Made by a program: the position numbers and the translations under genes
NCBI GenBank assembly: GCA_021234155.1
Contig: JAJEKV010000097.1
Span: 248,001-312,000 of the forward strand
From: Isoetes taiwanensis
Taxonomy: Eukaryota > Streptophyta > Lycopodiopsida > Isoetales > Isoetaceae
Reading direction: 5' to 3'
DNA: 64,000 bases
Notes under the pieces: generated by a model
The model's input: only the letters and a program-made list of their open reading frames with translations
What the model was told of the DNA's origin: nothing
Database searches by the model: none
Shown here: piece after piece, positions 45,744 to 57,290 of the stretch
Layout of the letters: the number at the start of each line of letters is the position of its first letter
Numbering within the stretch: the first letter of the stretch is position 1

Positions 45744-46577
45744 TAAGACGGACCTAGCCCCTTGGCCTAGGTCGTCGCACTTTGGTCGCACTGGATAACC
45801 GAGACGAAACTAACGATCACGAAATAATGATACTTTTATATCCAATACTTAGCTATGCAAAAGCACTCATATATAACATAAAACCCACAATAGTTTATTT
45901 ATTTCAAAACAATCTTAATTATTTACAAGCCACACCCATGATCAATTGGACTTGGCGTCATCTGAGGTCATGGAGGAGGAGTCAGATGAGTTCTCCGCCG
46001 TGGAATACTCATCTCCAGATTCTCCGTCTTGGATTCGGGGAATCAACTGTTCGTAGTAGAGTTGCCGGAACAATGATATCGGCATTTTGTATACCCTCCC
46101 ATTTGAGATCATCTACGGCTCATCGTTTGTCTCCCGGAACCACTATGTCACGAAGGAATTGAGATCTGAAACTACCATAGTTCTGCATCTCAATTCCTTC
46201 ATGATGTGGTAGTTTCGGGAGACAGACGATGAGCCGGAGATGATCTCAAAGGCGAGGGTATACGGCAACTCTACTACGAACAGCTGGTTCCACGAATCCA
46301 GGCTCTAGAGGAGAATCTGGAGATGAGTAGGAGAACTCATATGACTCCTCCTCCGTGACCTCGGACGATGCCAAGTCCGATTGATCATGGGTGTGGCTTG
46401 TAAATATTAAGAGTGTTTTGAAATGCATAAACTATTGTGGGGTTTAAATTATATGTGTGTTTTTGTATAGCTAAGTATTTGATGTAAAAATATCATTATT
46501 TCATGATCGTCAGTTCCCTCTCGGTTATCCAGTGTGACGGCCTCGCCTAAGGGGCTAGGTCTGTCTCAGTAATCCAA
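45744..46577. repeat. 0.8-kb inverted repeat of family A LTR ends
   Basis: 45744-46165 (minus) and 46187-46577 (plus) are about 80-85% similar by eye in opposite orientation, with a 20-odd bp centre near 46176. Both arms run outward from TCTCAATTCCTTC to the LTR end GGGGCTAGGTC. Shared blocks include GAATCTGGAGATGAGTA and GATCATGGGTGTGGCTTGTA. The arrangement would form a long hairpin RNA if transcribed through. Confidence 0.85.
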
Positions 46578-46899
46578 GATTCCTTTTTCCTTCCGTTGGA
46601 CTGACAAGATTTGTTCATTTTTTTCCGTTTCTTCTATGTTCTTTTCCTTTTTGGCCTTTCTATGAGGACTACTGTTCATATTTTTCCTTCTAGATTGAGG
46701 GGTATTCTTTTTACCCGGGGTGATTTAAGGATTGGATTGCTCCATAGGAGGCTTCTTTGATTCCATGAACCCCTGCGCACGTGCACGCGCACGCCCGCAC
46801 GCAACAGGCACGCCCCTCTTTCCTCCCCAACCCCAAAACCATCATAAAGCCATATTCCACAGACTCTACATGGAGTTGGAATTCCCTTCTACTATAAAG

Positions 46900-47260
46900 A
46901 TAGACTTTTTTTAAGCCCAAAGTACTCACAATAATCAATATAGGAAGAGATGGGCTTTAGCAAATCCAATTGAACCCAGACTCTGGAAGGCTGTTTCGGC
47001 ATAATCTCCGTCCTTATAACGTCTCCTAGCTCATGGAAGAAACTTTTGAGGATTTCCTTGCTCCAATAAATTGGGCTAAGCCCCTGAACAGAAGCCCAAG
47101 TAAGATGAAGTGTTGCTTGATATCATGCAGAACAAATGCAGGATGCCATTCTTGCAAAAATATATGAGTATTAGCCTTGGTAATGGATCCTTGTTTGATT
47201 TCCACATTAGACAGTAGAAAGGGAAATCAAAGACAATAAATTTTAGAAATGGACACATTC
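46900..47260 (-). pseudogene. LINE ORF1 (gag-like) fragment
   Basis: Minus strand, with frame changes: FLQEWHPAFVLHDIKQH, then PIYWSKEILKSFFHELGDVI and SRVWVQLDLLKPIS. The WSKEIL...LGDVI...RVWVQ pattern matches the gag-like domain (DUF4283) of plant L1 ORF1 proteins. Stops and shifts make it non-functional. The sequence to the right (up to about 47800) may continue the same ORF1 but is too decayed to call. Confidence 0.45.
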
Positions 47261-47894
47261 TCTATCATTTTTTCGAGCTTGACGTTTATCATTGGGTGTT
47301 TTACTCTCTCGTGTCTAACACAGCCTGTCACTGCTCGTGCAACCTTTGTTCCAATCGAGCTTCCACAAAGGAGTTTTTTATAATTTCACCATGGAAAACA
47401 TACTTTATTCTCTTCTCGACCTCTCCTCCAACTTCATCCTGCAACTTGTTCATATGATTCAAAACTGGTTTACTGATTCCCTGCTACCTCTGTGCGATTC
47501 CAACTCCCGATTGTTCTCTAGTAACCACCATCTCTACAGGGCCGTTTGTCTTTTGCTTCTCTGTTTTTGACTCCGACAGATACGTGGAAAAATCCTCAAA
47601 CCACTAAATTATAGTCATATTCTTTTTCCCTTTTATTTCTATCATTCTCTGTATTGACCGCACTATACGGACCCATTTTCCTCATAAAACCTGCCAACCT
47701 AATTTTATAAACGACAGTTTTTTTGCAATGGTTTCTATTTCATCAACCCCGGATTCCAATGTAACGGAATCATTGTCCTTATCTGTCCCTACCATGAACG
47801 ATTTTCCCTTATACTTGGATCTCATTTTCTTAATCTAAATAACTTGCAACACCAATAGCATCCAAAGAAATTGTATCTCCACTGCCCAACGTCC

Positions 47895-48027
47895 CACTGG
47901 GGACGACTGCATTATACAGCCCCCCCTCCGACGTGGCACAATTCCAGCCCTCCAATCCAAGCCTGGAGGGCCAGATATCAGCGACACAAGGGGAGGGGGC
48001 TGTATAATGCAGTCTACCCTCCCACTG
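47895..48027. mobile_element. 133-bp MITE-like inverted repeat
   Basis: Ends CACTGGGGACGACTGCATTA (47895) and, inverted, CAGTGGGAGGGTAGACTGCA (from 48027) share GACTGCATTATACAGCCCCC. The core contains a second small palindrome (CCAGCCCTCC/GGAGGGCCAG). No target-site duplication is evident. Confidence 0.65.
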
Positions 48028-48728
48028 TAATTTCATGTATGATACTCTAAATAAAGTAGATTGTTAAGTTCATCCATATCGTTTTCAATTCTCACGAAAA
48101 TAGATCATATCATAACAGTATAATAAAAAAAAAATTTATTCAAATATATGTTAAAATTGTATCTATCTTATCTATTAACATTATGGTTTTTTTTTTTTTT
48201 TTTTTTTTTTTAAACTATGTAGAGATCTAGTCATGCACTAAGTGGTAAAATGTAGTATAAATACCTTTTAAAAGCCAAGGGGAACATTTCTTATCCCTGT
48301 AGCAATATCTGAAACATACTGGCTCTATAAGAAATAGGAAGGAAAGAATAATTGGCCCATTTAGAATACCCAAAATTTAGGAAGTGACCCTATTTGTTCA
48401 ACATTTCTTCAAGACATGGCACATTGCTTCACATCTATACTCCATTATATCCAATAGGCATGGATATGCACGCAATGGGAATCCTTTGACCCTGTTTTAT
48501 GCATGCATGTTGCATGTACTCCAGCAACTATTGTACCTACTTTTTCACTAATCTAGCATATTCGCATGTACCATAGCAACCTTTAGTGGTGCTTAGAATT
48601 ACAAACACATCTAATGCAGAATACCAAGACCAAAAGGGCAAAAAAAGAGCTATGGTATTGTAAAAGGCATATCATATTGTCTACATGGTATAGCCTAGGA
48701 AATATACATGGGATAATACAAGTATGTA
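48028..48728. other. non-coding, poly-T tract
   Basis: A run of about 25 T at 48187-48211 in AT-rich sequence. Nothing else recognised. Confidence 0.5.
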
Positions 48729-48842
48729 TAGGGGAATGGAGGTTGGGACTCCATTCCGGTTTTTCAGTGGGGTCCGCGACCGGGCGCGTTAATGAGCTGG
48801 TCACCTGCAAAACCGAATGGAGGACCAACCTCCATTCCCCTA
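48729..48842. mobile_element. 114-bp hairpin element
   Basis: Arms 48729-48763 and 48809-48842 are inverted (TAGGGGAATGGAGGTTGGGA / ACCAACCTCCATTCCCCTA), with a possible TA duplication at the edges. A relative in inverse orientation lies near 49388-49430 (GCGGAATGGATTAGCCCAAC). Confidence 0.65.
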
Positions 48843-49490
48843 CAAAATGGAAATAGGGGAGGCGTTTGAGAGGTTTCAGATCTGGCAGCAAAAACAGAGG
48901 TTAAGAAGAAGAATGAGGTTTAATGAACAACACAAACAGTCGTTTAGGATCTGGCAGAACAGAGGTTTTGCAAACAAGGAAGACATTTGAGGGCAGCAAA
49001 AACAGAGACCTCGGATCTGGCAGCAAATACAGAGATTCAGCAAAGAGGTCTGCGCTCAAATCCGGGAGACATTATCTATACTCAGAGCTTAGAGCAGCTG
49101 CGAAGAAATAACTCAGAGGTCCGATCTGAGCTGCAAAGAAAAGTCACATGCAAAGGAAAACCGAAGAGCTCCGGCACCTGCGAAGAACAATACCTGCGAA
49201 GAACAAAAATGAGAGCTCAGAGCTGTGAAGAACAAAAAAATTAGAGTTCAGAGCTGCGAAGAACAAAAATGAGAGAATATCTTACCTGCGAAGGGAAAAA
49301 AAGAGAGCTCAGAGGTGCGAAGAGGTCGGCGGCAACAACCTAAAACATGATAGAAACCTAAACCTAAAACTGGCGCAGCCAGTCACGCGGAATGGATTAG
49401 CCCAACTTCCATTCCGCAATGGAGGGGACTGCCACGTGGCAGCACAGAAATGCACGCCAGTGACAAACGCCGACCCTATTTCCATTTTGC
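48843..49490. repeat. inverted-ended block with degenerate internal repeats
   Basis: ACAAAATGGAAATAGGGGAG at 48843 is mirrored by CCCTATTTCCATTTTGC ending at 49490. Between them are degenerate units of two kinds: GATCTGGCAGCAAAAACAGA (48885-49045) and GAGCTCAGAGCTGCGAAGAACAAAAA-like (49125-49320). Non-coding; the open frames here come from the repeats. Probably one composite non-autonomous element with the 114-bp hairpin. Confidence 0.55.
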
Positions 49491-49845
49491 ATGTATGGAA
49501 TAAGCCCTTACCTAACTCGGCATCTATACTATGCAAAATCAAAGAGCAGTTAAGGGAAATCCGGCGCCACCAGATTCGTGCTATGGATTGGGACGTCTGG
49601 CAACTTTCCTGGCAACCACATGCTGGAAACCTCTGGGTATAAAAGATCTGGCACGCATGACAGTCCGGAGGCAAAACAAAAGGTAAGCAAAATCGTCCTT
49701 ATGGATACTGCTTTAGGAAATCATAGGTCAAAACCTAAGGCAGAGCATGAATAGTTGGCTTTAGAATATGATATTCGTCACATGAAAAAGCAGATATATG
49801 ATTTACTGAAGAAATACTATTAAAGCCATAAAATCCCTAATTCGT

Positions 49846-50455
49846 ATGGAGGGAGAATTTGATTCAGACAGCTGCCCTTGTGACTCCAATTCAGAGGAGG
49901 AATCCCTGGAAGAAAAGTGGCTGGAGGAGGAGTTCCAAGCCTGTTTATCTTTGCCTGATTACAATCTTTTATCCAAAAGAATGGGGGACCACAGAAAAGA
50001 TCCAAACTTTAAAAGGGAAGCAGATCATTCTAAAGGATCTTTGGCAAATAAGAAAGGAAGTTATGGAGGTAGAACTGCATACAGCAACCATTCTGGTGGT
50101 ATTGATAAAGGGGAAGCCAGCATACCTGAAACACAGCAAGCTGAAGGATACACTTCAGATCAAGACGAAATTCAGGTACAATTGATCTCAAATGGACAAA
50201 AAAAACAGTGATAGGCTGATTTAATATGCACAAAATGACCTTGAGGCCATTTACAACAGGTTTGAGAACATTATATGCAATCAATATTTACAATGTATTA
50301 TAAACTACAGATCTATTATCTTGTACTAACAGGGCAGAAGGATACAAGCAGAAGGATACAAGGGCTGATCGGTTATAAACCGAGAGGCTCCATTGTACCT
50401 TTTGGCCCTTCAATCTTTACCATTATTATGCTAAAGTTTTGTTGATTGGCTGCAG
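49846..50455 (+). pseudogene. diverged partial copy of the RT unit: first exon and intron block
   Basis: 49846-50175 is a 110-codon acidic frame (MEGEFDSDSCPCDS, then EEESLEEKWLEEEF, and SIPETQQAEG before DQDEIQ) ending at a CAG|GT donor. It has the layout of exon 1 in the 59957 copy: acidic start, Arg/Gly-rich middle, PETQ, an acidic end, and a phase-0 donor after Gln. A conserved block follows at 50363-50455 (CGGTT-ATA-AACCG hairpin, GTACCTTTTGGCCCTT, TTGGCTGCAG). The protein is clearly diverged from the other two copies while the downstream block is well kept. Function unknown. No RT is visible further on. Confidence 0.55.
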
Positions 50456-52018
50456 GTACCGGACCTCTCCTGCCCTTGTGTCTTTTTTCTCGCTTTATGT
50501 TGGATGAGTATAGTAGATCTGGACATGGACATGTGCAAAGTACCCAAAGATAAACAAGCTGAAGGAGTCTCTGAGTTAAAAACAGAGTCAAACACCTCAC
50601 GGATAAGAACAGGTTGTATAAGATTAGAATTTTTGTGAAAAACATTTGTGAAGGAAACTCTATACAAAATAGAGGTAAATATCTACCCATCAGTTTACTA
50701 GTTTCTTTTTCAAGCTCATCCAAGGGTAAAACACTTTATACAAGGCATGAGATAAATCTGAACACGTTTCTTTAATTTGAAGGCAGTTTATTATTGTCGG
50801 TCTGATAGCCATATTTCATGCTAAGTTTTTATGGAAGCATTATGCTGCATCTTACATTTGACAAAACCAGACAAAGAAAGGCTGGTCGGATTGCCATGTT
50901 TCATGCTTAGGTAAAAATTTGATGCAAGATCTGATGTATGTTTGAAAACGGATTTATAATGAGAAAATGAGTCTATTTTGGGATATATTCTGTCTGATAG
51001 CCATGCTTAAACAAAAAAATGTTGCATAAGGTGCTGGTTGTATAGATCTCATCATGCTGCATCTTATAGGGTATGCAACACAAAAAATGGAAAATGACAA
51101 AGTCTGGTAGAGAATGTGCAATGGCACATACAATAGACTGGATATTTAGCATTGTTTTTCTAGTTTGGTTAAAAAAAGTGTACAGGAAAGGATGAATTCC
51201 CAGAAAAAGAATAGAAACAGGGAGATATCTAAGGTGAGGGCCAGAAGTAAAATCCCTTTACCTAGCCGGTAAAATTAAAAGCCTTTAATAAAACAAAAGG
51301 AATAAAAAGACAAGAGCATATGGATAAACGGAAAAAGAAACAACACAGTTTGTTTGTGCTGTAAAAGGAGAAATGGAGCGCAGTAATGAATGTTTCAGGG
51401 ACGGTTTATGAACTGGCTATAGTAATCATGAACCTTGGATAACCAAGTATAACCAAAAGCATGATAAAAAGCTATAAACTAAAAGAACAAAATTACACAA
51501 GCATATAAAAAGTTAAAAGATAAAGGAAGGCAGAAAAGTCATCATGCAGTAACTTGCAGTTCATCATACAGTAACTGGCACTTCTAGTAACTGGCACTTC
51601 TGCATGCAAAACCTTTTAAAAGACATGTTAACCCGATCTAGAGAATAGATTATTGTAAAGCCTTAGATATTGGGATTATGTTTAAACGTTTAAAGACATT
51701 TTTGTCCGCACTAACACATATATGCAAGGACAGGGGTTTTTTTACAGTGAGGTAAAAGTCAAATGCTGCCACAGAGGTTTGTATACACATAGATTTGGAA
51801 ATTTGGTTTAAAAAGCATAAAGACATAAATGTCTAGACAGACACATATATACAAAAGTATCTGGGTCTTGTATTTTAAAGCAGGGCAAGTATGCAAAGAT
51901 CAAAAGCTAAGGGACTTTAAGTACCAATGATTCTCATAAAAATGGAATCAGGATTGATAATACAGCCCATGGGATTGACCATGGGTTGATGTCAGACCTA
52001 GGATCCTAGGTTTGGCTG
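50456..52018. other. AT-rich, no gene; degenerate local repeats
   Basis: GATAGCCATnTTTCATGCTnA-like and ATGCTGCATCTTA-like units recur between 50800 and 51070. CAGTAACTGGCACTTC is repeated near 51570. A small 70-100 codon frame after 50500 could be a remnant second exon of the upstream unit, unsupported. Confidence 0.4.
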
Positions 52019-52709
52019 GGTTTTTTTTTTTTTATAAATATGCATAGCTTGCAAGACTAATTTAATTATGCTCCTTTAGGGAATTTCAGTGGCCTACGTT
52101 CAACAATGGCTTGGATTTGATGGTTATTATACTGATAATATACTGGTTTAATATCATTTCCTTGTCCTACATTCCTTAAATAATACCCTATGTTCATTTT
52201 CCATTATCTTATGGAGAGTTTTTAACTAAGAATATAAACTTTGCATCCGTGTCAATATTAAACCAGTGGTGAATTCCCTCTGCCTATATTTAATAGGGGC
52301 TAGGGATTTGATGTGGATTATATGGAAAATATACTTTAATATCTTTTCCAGATCTTGCTTTCCTTTAAGAATTACCCTAGGTTTATTTTCCGTCCCCTTA
52401 TGGGGGTGTAGCTAAGTATGTTAACTTGGCGACCTTGTAAATATATAACCAATGGTGTAGTTAGGTTATCTAAAAATGAAATTTATTAAGCGTACATTGG
52501 CGACCAAAGATGTACATTGGCGACCAGCAATGAGTGCAAACTAGGGCTACCTAGGGCGGCGAAATCGATTTTTTCCATTGATCTTTATGAGGTGGTTGCC
52601 GATGCGGTTTGACCGCTTTTGGAGATCTTTTTGCTCGCCATAGATATCCTTGGACGGATCGGCCGTAATATCGTGTGGCGGCATTAATTGACTTTCAGGG
52701 CTTTCCACT

Positions 52710-53579
52710 ATGGAGTCGTGGGACTTACTCTTAGAGGATGATCTTCCACAATTTCGATCTGACTAGACAGCCTAAATAAATGAGGCTGGCTTTAGATAGA
52801 GAGATTGCATTTTGCATGCAAAGTTGTTTCTTGGAAGATCATAAGATAGATATGGAGGGATATAACAAGCGGGGCGGTATAACAATACCGCGACCACGTA
52901 ACCGTAGATTTCGGGGAGCCAATAGGCAAAGTTTCGAGACTCTTCCCATTATGTTCACGAAACTCAATTCATGGATGAGCATGAATCGGACATAGACGAT
53001 AACCGGTATGTTCTGAGTATCATTTGCTTACAAGAATGATCTGGAAATATAAGATGGTGTTTGGTAAAGTTCTGCTAATTGCCCCTTGTACTACTGTGCA
53101 CATAGCATCTGGATTTGTATGGCCAGACGATGTCTTAATACATGGCTGATCAGCATGCTAAAGAATAAGCTTAATACATCTTACCCAGTTACTCTTTCAT
53201 TCTAATTCAAATCGGCTTTAACTAATAGCAAACATGGACTGGTAACTGAAAGTTTCTCTCATTGTTTATTCCCTTGTTCTACTTATGAATCTATTCTCTC
53301 ATTTAGCATAATTTATTTCCATTCTTTCTTTAATGTTCTTCTGAATCTCTGGGCAAAAGGATTACATTAGGTGATCGGTTGACAACCGTGAAGCCTAAGG
53401 TACCTTTTGGCCCTTGCATCTTTACCCTTATCAGGCTAATGATGTATTGGTTGGCTGCAGGTACGGGCTTCTACTCCTAATGTTTTGCTTTTGTCCAGAG
53501 TGTCATAGAAGTTTTTGGGAGTCTGGCTGACGAAAGTGAAAGGACGTTGTCTTGGCTGGATGCATGCTTTTGGGATTGA
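52710..53579 (+). pseudogene. acidic first ORF, copy 1 (two exon-like parts)
   Basis: Exon 1 (52710 to about 53004) equals the intact copy at 59957 except for clustered changes at CAG/CTG sites that destroy the frame. A second exon-like segment follows a TTTGTCCAG acceptor (53499-53579) and in phase 0 reads SVIEVFGSLADESERTLSW to a TGA overlapping a GT. It may be the end of a short protein of about 125 residues. No known domain; the Arg/Gly/Gln-rich centre could bind nucleic acid, which is a guess from composition only. Confidence 0.45.
53371..53460 (+). promoter_or_regulatory. conserved intronic hairpin and AG|GT block, copy 1
   Basis: The hairpin CGGTT-GAC-AACCG (53376-53388), then GTACCTTTTGGCCCTT and TTGGCTGCAG immediately followed by GTACGG. 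The same block, with a different loop (ATA) and flanks, is kept at 50370-50460 and again at 60624 onward. Conservation exceeds that of the adjoining coding exon between the diverged copies, which suggests a functional RNA or splice element. An abutting AG|GT would suit a recursive splice site. Role unknown. Confidence 0.5.
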
Positions 53580-54648
53580 GTACAAGAAAATTTTGAGTAA
53601 ATGTTCATTGGAGATGGCAGAGGCCTGAACCCTGAATTTTGGTGATGTCTTTCTTTATCTCACTGCTGTGTACTGTATCAGGTTTTTGAATGGGTATGGG
53701 AATAACTAGTTTATTTTATGACTGCCACTTTTGCCTGAATGGCTTTGACCTGACCTGGTATATTGGAAATCTAATACTTCTGAAGCATTGTTCGCATTAA
53801 TGTACAAGGCTGTTGCCTCTATAGTGCTAGTATCTTGTTTTGAGTATCTGTGATGCTATTTTGCCCTTACAATAGACATTGGGAACGCCTTGACTAGCTT
53901 TTTACCCTATCCGACTCTACTACAGCTTGCCAAATGTGTATTTATGAGACTGAAAACTTGTTATTGGCAGTATTTCCTAATTTTTCAAACAGGCTTATTA
54001 TATGAGAAGTTGCTGGTTTAATACTCAGTAATGAGATATTGTCTTTTTAACTTTTGTTCTGCTGTGTTCTTTGGAAATAATTCTGCTGTGTTCATTGGAA
54101 ATAAACGAGTGTTTGCTAAACTGAAAGAGTTGGTCAGAATAGCAGAATCATGCTGTTGTGGTAAAATGAAATGTAGTGGTGTATAAGTAGACCATGCATG
54201 AAAAATGAAATTAAATTAGCTATGATAGCATGTTCTTATCTGCAATATGGTGAACAGTGATTAAAATGATCTCATGAACCTAGGTGAGGAATATATGACC
54301 ATTATTAATCTGGTTGTGAAATCAAAATATTATTCTCATGACTACATCATGTTTTAAAGTGGATACTATAGTGGTAAATAACATAGCGGCCTCTACAAGA
54401 CGGATCCGATGGATCTACATAGATTTTAAAACTTCTAAGGTAGTAAAAATCTGAGCCACGTCCTTTAAGACAGATTGTAATTGCTTATCTCAAATACGTG
54501 AAAATTGTTCGTGCTCATATTGGAAACGTTTTGATGGAAAAAAAAGCTTTTTTCCTAAGATTAATAATGGTTATAGTCCCGGGTTCTTTATGAACGTAAC
54601 ATATAGTTCCTATTACTTTCTTGTAACTACGAATCCAAACTTATCTTT

Positions 54649-54870
54649 GTGACTCATATTACTTTATAATCCTTGTTCACTTTAGAATCAAAGGAAGTAG
54701 TTGTCTATTGTGACTCATGTAACTTTATAATCCTTATCCACTTTGGAATCAAAGGAAGTAGTGGTCTATTTGAACATGGTGATAAACAGACCGAGTTCTT
54801 AGTTAATTTATTTATGCTTCTTGGTAAAATGGAGCATGAGCATGGTTCAAATATGGTGCATGTATTTAAG
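54649..54870 (+). other. conserved small frame built partly from a 61-bp duplication
   Basis: GTGACTCATATTACTTTA... (54649-54709) is followed by a diverged copy (54710-54770). The frame 54685-54870 ends HGSNMVHVFK at an AAG|GTATAC donor and includes GLFEHGDKQTEFLVNLFMLL. The interval is nearly unchanged in copy 2 (about 61906-62130). It may be an internal exon leading in phase 0 to the 522-codon frame, but no phase-matched acceptor upstream is convincing. Confidence 0.35.
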
Positions 54871-55144
54871 GTATACTGATTTCCCTGGTTTTATGGTACC
54901 ACCTTGGACTGAAAAGTCTTAGACAGCGGCGGGATTGACCAATGCTGATGTTTGCGCTAGGTTTAACTAGTTCAAGCCGGTTTTTTTCATGACACTTCTG
55001 TGCATTGGTCATATCAGTGCTGCCATAATTCCTTGGTTAAAGTCTCTTTTCCTTCTAAGTTTATTCTGGCTTGGATATCTCTCTATTGATCTTTGCATTT
55101 GCTTTTAATCCTTATGGTCTCATATCTCTGATATATGATTGCAG

Positions 55145-56708
55145 GCTGAGTATGATAATCATGATGTACCTGAGCTTAAAATTGAGATTCCTACTTGGAA
55201 CTCGGAGCTCGTTGGTTGGGGTTATGACAAGAACAATATTGAATGCCCGAATAATGCTGTGCAGACCCTACTGTGCTGCATAAAGAATGACAAAGTCCAC
55301 CAAAGAATTTTGGAGAAAGAAGCCACCAAAGGGCCTAATGGTTATTCGTTAGTAAGCCACTTGGGCTTTAGCAATTGGCTGAAACTGATCCCTCAGCTTA
55401 ATGGCATCAAGAATGATTGGGATGAAAACACTTTAGTGGATGCTCTATATGAAGAACTTCATACCCTAATTGGAGACTGGACTGTTGAGGATGATATTGC
55501 CAGATCAGACTTTATGAAAGGTGTCACGGCCCTCAATAATGCAAATAGCATCAAGGTACATCCTAAGGAAAGGGACAGCATTGTGCAAACTGAAAGCATG
55601 GACAGTTGCAAAATGCTAAATGCGGATGAGGATCCCTTTGGTGAAATGCTCCTGTCTGAGCAAGATAAGACAGCAATTAAAGCCAAGAGTGGAGCTGTCA
55701 GCCCGGATGGTAATGAGTTTGCCTTTACTTTGGCCAATTGTATTAAATTTCCTATTATTCCAGCCAGGCATGTTGAGAACAATGGTGTGCTGTACAATCA
55801 AGGCATTTGGAGGTCTAAGAACTTTGGAGCATTGGCCCCAATATCACTGAATGCTTGGATGATTCTTGGAAACATCTCACAAGAACAAGTGGAGGAAGCC
55901 AAGGTAGCAGCATACAGAATGGACAAGTATGTAAACCGCCTCAAGGTTAAGTTATGCATTGATAATAGGTTTTTTGATAAACGCTGCCTTGTCAGTGACT
56001 GCATATTTATAAGCCAAAAAGGCCACATGGCATATCCGTCAATTAGACGTGACGAGTTCTATGTTAAGCGCCTGTGGCGTACACTTTGCCCTTATTTCAA
56101 GTGCCCGTGTGATCCAAAAGGCAAAAACCCTGATAACTCAACATGTAATGATAATATGACTTGGGTTGACCATGCAGTTTGGTACATGTTGAACAACCTC
56201 CAGACTTTATACCCTGATATGTCGGTGGCTGGACAAATGGTGTCTATTAGAAATTGCCTCAAAACCACACTCAGAACCAGTGTACTAGCTTATATCTCCT
56301 ATTTGGAGGTAAGGAAAGTCTTGACTGAAATGACCATGAAACTAGCTGCTGATCCATTGGCAGACCTTAAACTTGACTTTCCCAGATGCAAGCTAGTGGA
56401 TATCTGCGAAAAGACTCTCAAACCTGTGTCCTTCCTTAAAAGGATGGATGGTCCTAAAGGCAAAGATACCTATCGCAAAAAACAGCAATATTCTTCGCCT
56501 TCAGCTAGTGTGCAAAGTAGAATCAGTGCACCACCTAGAATGATGCAGTCTCCTGTCTTGGAACCTATTACTAATTCTGAAAGTGACTCAGTGGAACTCC
56601 TTAGATCATCAAGAGGTTTGGAACATTCTGTCACAAAGTTACATGCTGCTCGAGATCTAACCAAAGAGGACTCAGCTGTTCAAAACCTGAATTTCAATAA
56701 CAAATGAG
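55145..56708 (+). CDS. 522-codon ORF of unknown family (RT unit, copy 1)
   Basis: Open from a GATTGCAG acceptor (55137-55144) to TGA at 56705-56707, which overlaps a strong TGAG|GTATGT donor. It begins AEYDNHDVPELKIEIPTWNS. A middle region carries DIARSDFMKGVTALNNANSI. A Cys-rich stretch lies near residues 320-340 (CPYFKCPCDPKGKN), and a WVDHAVWYMLNNLQTLYPDM helix near 345 precedes a Ser/Pro-rich tail (from about 445). No membrane segment or signal peptide. The paired cysteines could bind zinc, which is inference. In another retroelement a protein in this place would be Gag-like or an RT N-terminal extension. No ATG is needed if it is an exon; the first in-frame Met is well inside. Copy 2 encodes the same sequence but with frameshifts at CAG/CTG sites. 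Confidence 0.6.
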
Positions 56709-57025
56709 GTATGTCTTCATTATCTTGGAGCTTTTATAAAGTTTAAATGAATCTTCCATTGTATTTGTCTGGATATGATCATTGTGTATGAACATGTAGT
56801 CCTACGACTTTAAATTACTTTAAATTACTGTGATATGCTGGAGGTATCTCCTGGACATATCGGATCTTGGCTAGAATGCCACCAATGCCACTCGGCACCT
56901 CAATAAAATTATTTCGATGAATTTTAAGTTGGCCATCTTACTCTACCCATATTATGAACTTCGTTCATAGTTTGTTAGCAACCCGTATTACTTTTTAATT
57001 ATTGTTAGATCTGATTTTTGTGCAG

Positions 57026-57252
57026 ACCTCCGTAAGAGGCGCATATGGAATGCATCTAGGCGAACGCACCTGAATGATATAGGCCCTAAAAATAAGAAGA
57101 AAATCGTGCATAGTATGTTCTCTTCTAAAATCCTAGACAAGTTATACTTGCCCAAAATCTTCCAGCAGGCTTTGACCGAAACTCTGGGGGAACTCGGACA
57201 ACTCATCATGGATGAAACCATGTTTTCTTGGGAGTATATCTTGAAAATTTGA
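57026..57252 (+). CDS. exon-like frame between the 522-codon ORF and the RT
   Basis: After a TTTTTGTGCAG acceptor (57015-57025) the frame reads LRKRRIWNASRRTHLNDI through KILDKLYLPKIFQQALTETL to TGA at 57250-57252, which again overlaps GT (TGAGTG). Its phase (two leading bases) fits the one base left by the preceding TGAG|GT donor, but splicing there would keep an in-frame TGA. Very basic N-terminus. Family unknown. Confidence 0.4.
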
Positions 57253-57290
57253 GTGATATCTCATTTACAAGCTATCATCTATCTTTGCAG

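Larger units (their letters stand above)
34383..46165 (-). mobile_element. decayed non-coding LTR retrotransposon (family A) with nested insertions
   Basis: On the minus strand an LTR end lies at 45744, followed by a decayed primer-binding site (TTGGTACAAGAGC, 45742-45730) and the same leader sequence as at 28374. Non-coding interior occupies 45729-43877 and about 41870-41100. A second LTR runs from about 41100 to 34383, split by the copia insertion. The interior holds no gag or pol motifs, which suggests a LARD-like or completely eroded element. It hosts a head-to-head LINE (41871-43876) and the copia element. The left LTR of this pair is fused to an inverted copy at 46187. Confidence 0.5.

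Noticed and set aside
48880-49330. CRISPR-like regular repeats
   Set aside because: Units are degenerate, adjacent and of varying length, with no constant repeat-spacer pattern; plant context.
50363-50400. Hammerhead ribozyme at the conserved hairpin
   Set aside because: The CUGAUC...GAGAG order lacks the required CUGANGA and GAAA core, and the other copies do not restore it.
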